This document shows, piece by piece, positions 31,340 to 34,043 of a stretch of 34,043 nucleotides of DNA (within the stretch, counting starts at the first letter, position 1; every line of letters begins with the position of its first letter). A model generated the notes under the pieces. It was not told the DNA's origin, made no database searches, and was given only the letters and a program-made list of their open reading frames with translations. The DNA comes from a virus. The DNA lies in the IMG/VR virus record IMGVR_UViG_3300008114_000226, positions 1 through 34,043 of that record; one strand, written 5' to 3'. The position numbers and the translations under genes were made by a program.

Positions 31340-33379
31340 ATGCCATTTTTACCACCAGAATCAACGACATATATTAATGTTAAGCTAACTGATGCTGGCC
31401 GAAGATTACTTTCTTTGGGGCAATTACAGTTTTCTAAAGCTGTAGTTTCTGATAGAGAGATAGATTATAATATAGATAGGGATAGAGTTAACGGATTATC
31501 TACTTACGATATTTTAAATAATAGAGTGTTAGCCCCAGTTGGAGATTATCCGAATATAGATCCCGTCAATTTAGATGGTACAAATCCAATTGAATTAACA
31601 AACCAAACAATTCAATCTGTAAAACAGTTCGCGACTGCACAAACTGCAACTTATGGTATGTTTTCAGGATACTCTAATAACTGGTATTTCTTGGATGATA
31701 ATCAACATATTTTGGCAAGAAGTATTGGTGTTGAAGGGGCTACAACAACTTTTGGTACAAATAATATTCAAATTACAGCACCTGTTGGTTACACAATTAA
31801 AGAAGGTGATAATATATACATATTATGGGTTCCGGATGCATATCCAACAGCTTCTGCTTTGAATCCAAATACCTCAGCTGATTTAATTTATTCTGGAACT
31901 CCTTTTAATGGTCTTTGGTATAAAGTTTATTCGGCTATTACAAACACAAATATTGATTTAGATAGAGCAATACCAAATATAGGTGGTGCTAAAACTAGAT
32001 ATCCACTATTCATTTATCCAGATAATGCCGTTGAATCATATTTTGGTTCAGGATATACTCAGCAAACAAAATTTTGGAACATGAATATTGTAAGACCATA
32101 CGATGTTGCTGGTACGGATGTTACAATTGATGGAGTTTCCGGTTATTCATCATATGGTTCAATAGAATATGCTGGAACTAAGACTTATTTGGGTTTTGAT
32201 GAAAGTTATCCTGCTTTAGGATTGATTCACTATACCAATAAATTTAGTGGATTAACTTATGGAGAACAGTTGATAGAGAAATCAGTAATAATGAATATGC
32301 CAACATTGATGTGGCATGGATTCCCTGCAAATAATGGACAAGGTACAGAATATGGATTAACATTATATGATTCATATGGGAATTCTTTTTATGATTCTGC
32401 AGCAAAAACAACATATAGAGAATTAAGAGACGGTATTCAATCAACAAATAAAGTTGTTGGTAGAGTATATCATAAATTACAATTATTTGTAATTACTGAT
32501 CAGGATTTATTAATGGCTATGTCTTACAAAGGAAATAGATCTTATACTTTACCAGAACCTATTGTAAATCTTGTTACTAATCCAGCTCCACCATTAACTA
32601 CAAATGATGTGAATGGTTTGTGTGAATCTGGAAAAACATACTTTGTTACATATTTGATGGAAGTTGATCCTGCAAGTGTAGCGGGTTATGGTTATGATTA
32701 TCCGATTCATTGTGGAAGTATAAAGCAAATAGATGGAGCTGTTGATATTAATGGTAACCCTCAATATTTATCTGTTCAATTTCCGACTAATAGTTTTCCA
32801 TACATGAGGAATTCAACAGAATTAGCAAATGGTACAGGTTGGAATGCTCAGAGAGTTAAAATTTTAGTAAACGAACAAGATAAATCATTTGATTATAAAC
32901 CGGGTAATGTACCAGCAACTGACTGGGTTGTTTTATCTGGTCAGGGGATTTATGATTGCACAACTTTAGTTGTGCCAGATACTACAATTGACCCAGTAGC
33001 TTTAAATTCTCATCAATTTATTGTTTCTAGAGAAGATTATAATTCTGGTGCTACAAGTGGAAATTATGTAATGTGGTCTGGACATACTTCTAATGGAGAT
33101 ATTTGTAATTTTGGAGGCGAATCTTTCTTTTTTGGTACTATAGATGCCCAAGTATTGACAACAACTTATAAAACAATCATAACAGTTATAGCAGCTAATT
33201 ATCAATATAATGATTCAAATAATGAAACTTTTGATTCACTAGTTGATGAAAATACATATATAACTGAAGTAGCAATTCTAGATAATCAAAACAATACAGT
33301 GGCTGTTGGTAAACCTACATACCCACTGAAAAAAGCTAATTCTAGATATTTAGCTTTTCAATTAATAATAGATTTTTAA
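31340..33379 (+). CDS. Tail/baseplate structural protein (GRxxL N-terminal family)
   Basis: This is a 679-residue protein opening PPESTTYINVKLTDAGRRLL, then SLGQLQFSKAVVSDREIDY. I recognise this N-terminal pattern (Thr-Thr-x-x-x-x-x-Leu-Thr, Gly-Arg, a Phe-x-Lys-x-x-V-x-D strand, E-I-D-Y) from large tailed-phage structural proteins. The next gene carries the same domain. The middle is long, beta-rich and Tyr/Gly/Asn-rich. The C-terminus contains NTYITEVAILDNQNNTVAVG, a pattern common near the end of tail-collar or fibre-assembly proteins. No enzyme motif is visible. The start follows an A-rich leader (TTTAAAAACAAAAA). It is probably co-transcribed with the gene that starts 12 bases later. Confidence 0.75.
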   Translation: MPFLPPESTTYINVKLTDAGRRLLSLGQLQFSKAVVSDREIDYNIDRDRVNGLSTYDILNNRVLAPVGDYPNIDPVNLDGTNPIELTNQTIQSVKQFATAQTATYGMFSGYSNNWYFLDDNQHILARSIGVEGATTTFGTNNIQITAPVGYTIKEGDNIYILWVPDAYPTASALNPNTSADLIYSGTPFNGLWYKVYSAITNTNIDLDRAIPNIGGAKTRYPLFIYPDNAVESYFGSGYTQQTKFWNMNIVRPYDVAGTDVTIDGVSGYSSYGSIEYAGTKTYLGFDESYPALGLIHYTNKFSGLTYGEQLIEKSVIMNMPTLMWHGFPANNGQGTEYGLTLYDSYGNSFYDSAAKTTYRELRDGIQSTNKVVGRVYHKLQLFVITDQDLLMAMSYKGNRSYTLPEPIVNLVTNPAPPLTTNDVNGLCESGKTYFVTYLMEVDPASVAGYGYDYPIHCGSIKQIDGAVDINGNPQYLSVQFPTNSFPYMRNSTELANGTGWNAQRVKILVNEQDKSFDYKPGNVPATDWVVLSGQGIYDCTTLVVPDTTIDPVALNSHQFIVSREDYNSGATSGNYVMWSGHTSNGDICNFGGESFFFGTIDAQVLTTTYKTIITVIAANYQYNDSNNETFDSLVDENTYITEVAILDNQNNTVAVGKPTYPLKKANSRYLAFQLIIDF

Positions 33380-33391
33380 AAAAGTAAAAAA

Positions 33392-34043
33392 ATGGGATTA
33401 ATACCAAGTGCAACAACTGTTTATGCAAGAGCCTATCTTACTGAATTAGGAAGACAATATCTATTTGACAGTTTGTCAAAACCCAGATATATTCAACTTC
33501 CTAATGGAGTTACTGTAGATAGATTAAAAATTACACGTTTCTCATTGGGTGATCCAGATGTAAATTATACTCTTCCACTTCCTTTATTATCTGGAGAAAT
33601 ACCAGATTTATCAGGCGAAAATGAAAATGCAGTAACTGGTGCAAAGGGAAGAACATTGGATAATTTGATTAGTCCTACTACATCAACAATTCCGGCAGAA
33701 TCAATTGAAACAGTTGAGTATAAAACAACATATCAAAGTATTAATTTTAATTCAAATGTTGCTCCAACAACTTTTCCAGTTGTAACTACTCAACAATTAC
33801 AAACATTTGTTGATGGTGCTTTGGTTAATGTTGGAGTTTATGTAGTGTCTCCAACTAGTTATGGTCCAAATGTCATCAATAATAATGAATTAATTATTCC
33901 TTTAAAACAACCTACAGCAACAGCTCCCGGTTATAGATTAAGAATATTCTTCCCTTCAACTGGAAGTAATTATAATAAAATTACTTTTCAATTTGAAAAA
34001 GCAAATCAAATTCAAGCAACACCTACAACAACAGTGTCAACAG
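33392..34043 (+). CDS. Paralogous tail/baseplate protein, cut by the window end
   Basis: The ATG at 33392 follows the leader AAAAAAGTAAAAAA and the frame is open to the last base, giving 217 visible residues. The start GLIPSATTVYARAYLTELGR, then QYLFDS, then VDRLKITRFSLGDPDVNY, follows the same pattern as the preceding protein (TTY, LT..GR..L, a strand ending in D..x.Y). The two share a domain but diverge afterwards. The visible rest is Thr/Pro/Asn-rich and beta-prone (VNVGVYVVSPTSYGPNVINN). The full length is unknown. Confidence 0.75.
   Translation, partial: MGLIPSATTVYARAYLTELGRQYLFDSLSKPRYIQLPNGVTVDRLKITRFSLGDPDVNYTLPLPLLSGEIPDLSGENENAVTGAKGRTLDNLISPTTSTIPAESIETVEYKTTYQSINFNSNVAPTTFPVVTTQQLQTFVDGALVNVGVYVVSPTSYGPNVINNNELIIPLKQPTATAPGYRLRIFFPSTGSNYNKITFQFEKANQIQATPTTTVST

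Noticed and set aside
1-34043. tRNA, rRNA, integrase, attachment site or insertion sequence
   Set aside because: I read both strands and saw no cloverleaf-like sequence with a CCA-type end, no recombinase motif and no terminal inverted repeats with a transposase.

Overview
The window is a low-GC segment of a tailed phage genome with T4-like packaging genes. Its host is most likely a Bacteroidetes bacterium, probably flavobacterial. Four things support that host. The sigma factor at 8567-9430 is close in length and in its N-terminal sequence to the short Bacteroidetes RpoD. The promoter in front of it has the Bacteroidetes form TTG-N20-TATATTTG. Starts are preceded by A-rich leaders rather than strong Shine-Dalgarno sequences. 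A small basic protein resembles the histone-H1-like Hc1 proteins common in that phylum. I see no tRNA gene, integrase, insertion sequence or CRISPR array.

Layout. (1) 63-4561, plus strand: six genes. Five are unrecognised, including a coiled-coil protein and small, probably virion-associated proteins. One encodes a GT-B glycosyltransferase. The run ends at a bidirectional-looking terminator (4580-4604). (2) 4603-10393, minus strand: a nucleic-acid block with a DEDDh exonuclease, an unknown protein, type IA topoisomerase, an AT-hook-like protein and two tandem sigma-70 factors. (3) 10452-15024, minus strand: a UVR-motif protein, a small unknown, an Hc1-like basic protein and a gp20-type portal interrupted by an HNH intein. 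(4) 15084-17825: large terminase interrupted inside its P-loop by a LAGLIDADG intein. (5) 17881-31189, minus strand: tail and host-recognition genes. They include two small structural proteins, a 2192-residue fibre built on the order of 100 beta-roll repeats, a second repeat fibre with a C-terminal Peptidase_G2-type domain, a structural gene broken by one in-frame TAA, and a baseplate protein related to tail protein I. (6) From 31340 to the end, plus strand: two paralogous tail or baseplate proteins, the second cut by the window edge.

How the genes may work together. The host-type promoter in front of sigma gene 1 suggests early expression by host RNA polymerase. The second sigma factor has lost one tryptophan of the promoter-melting dyad. 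Several virion genes share an upstream CTATTTAT element, which could be a phage-specific promoter read by one of these sigma factors; this is inference. Terminase and portal both need protein splicing before they can work, so DNA packaging depends on two separate splicing events. The two repeat fibres and their neighbours form the adsorption apparatus.

The points most worth checking are: the TAA at 28216-28218, which divides an otherwise continuous 598-codon frame; a -1-frame coding extension that could add the 97-residue protein to the giant fibre; the two-module duplication in that fibre; and the two essential-site inteins in adjacent genes.
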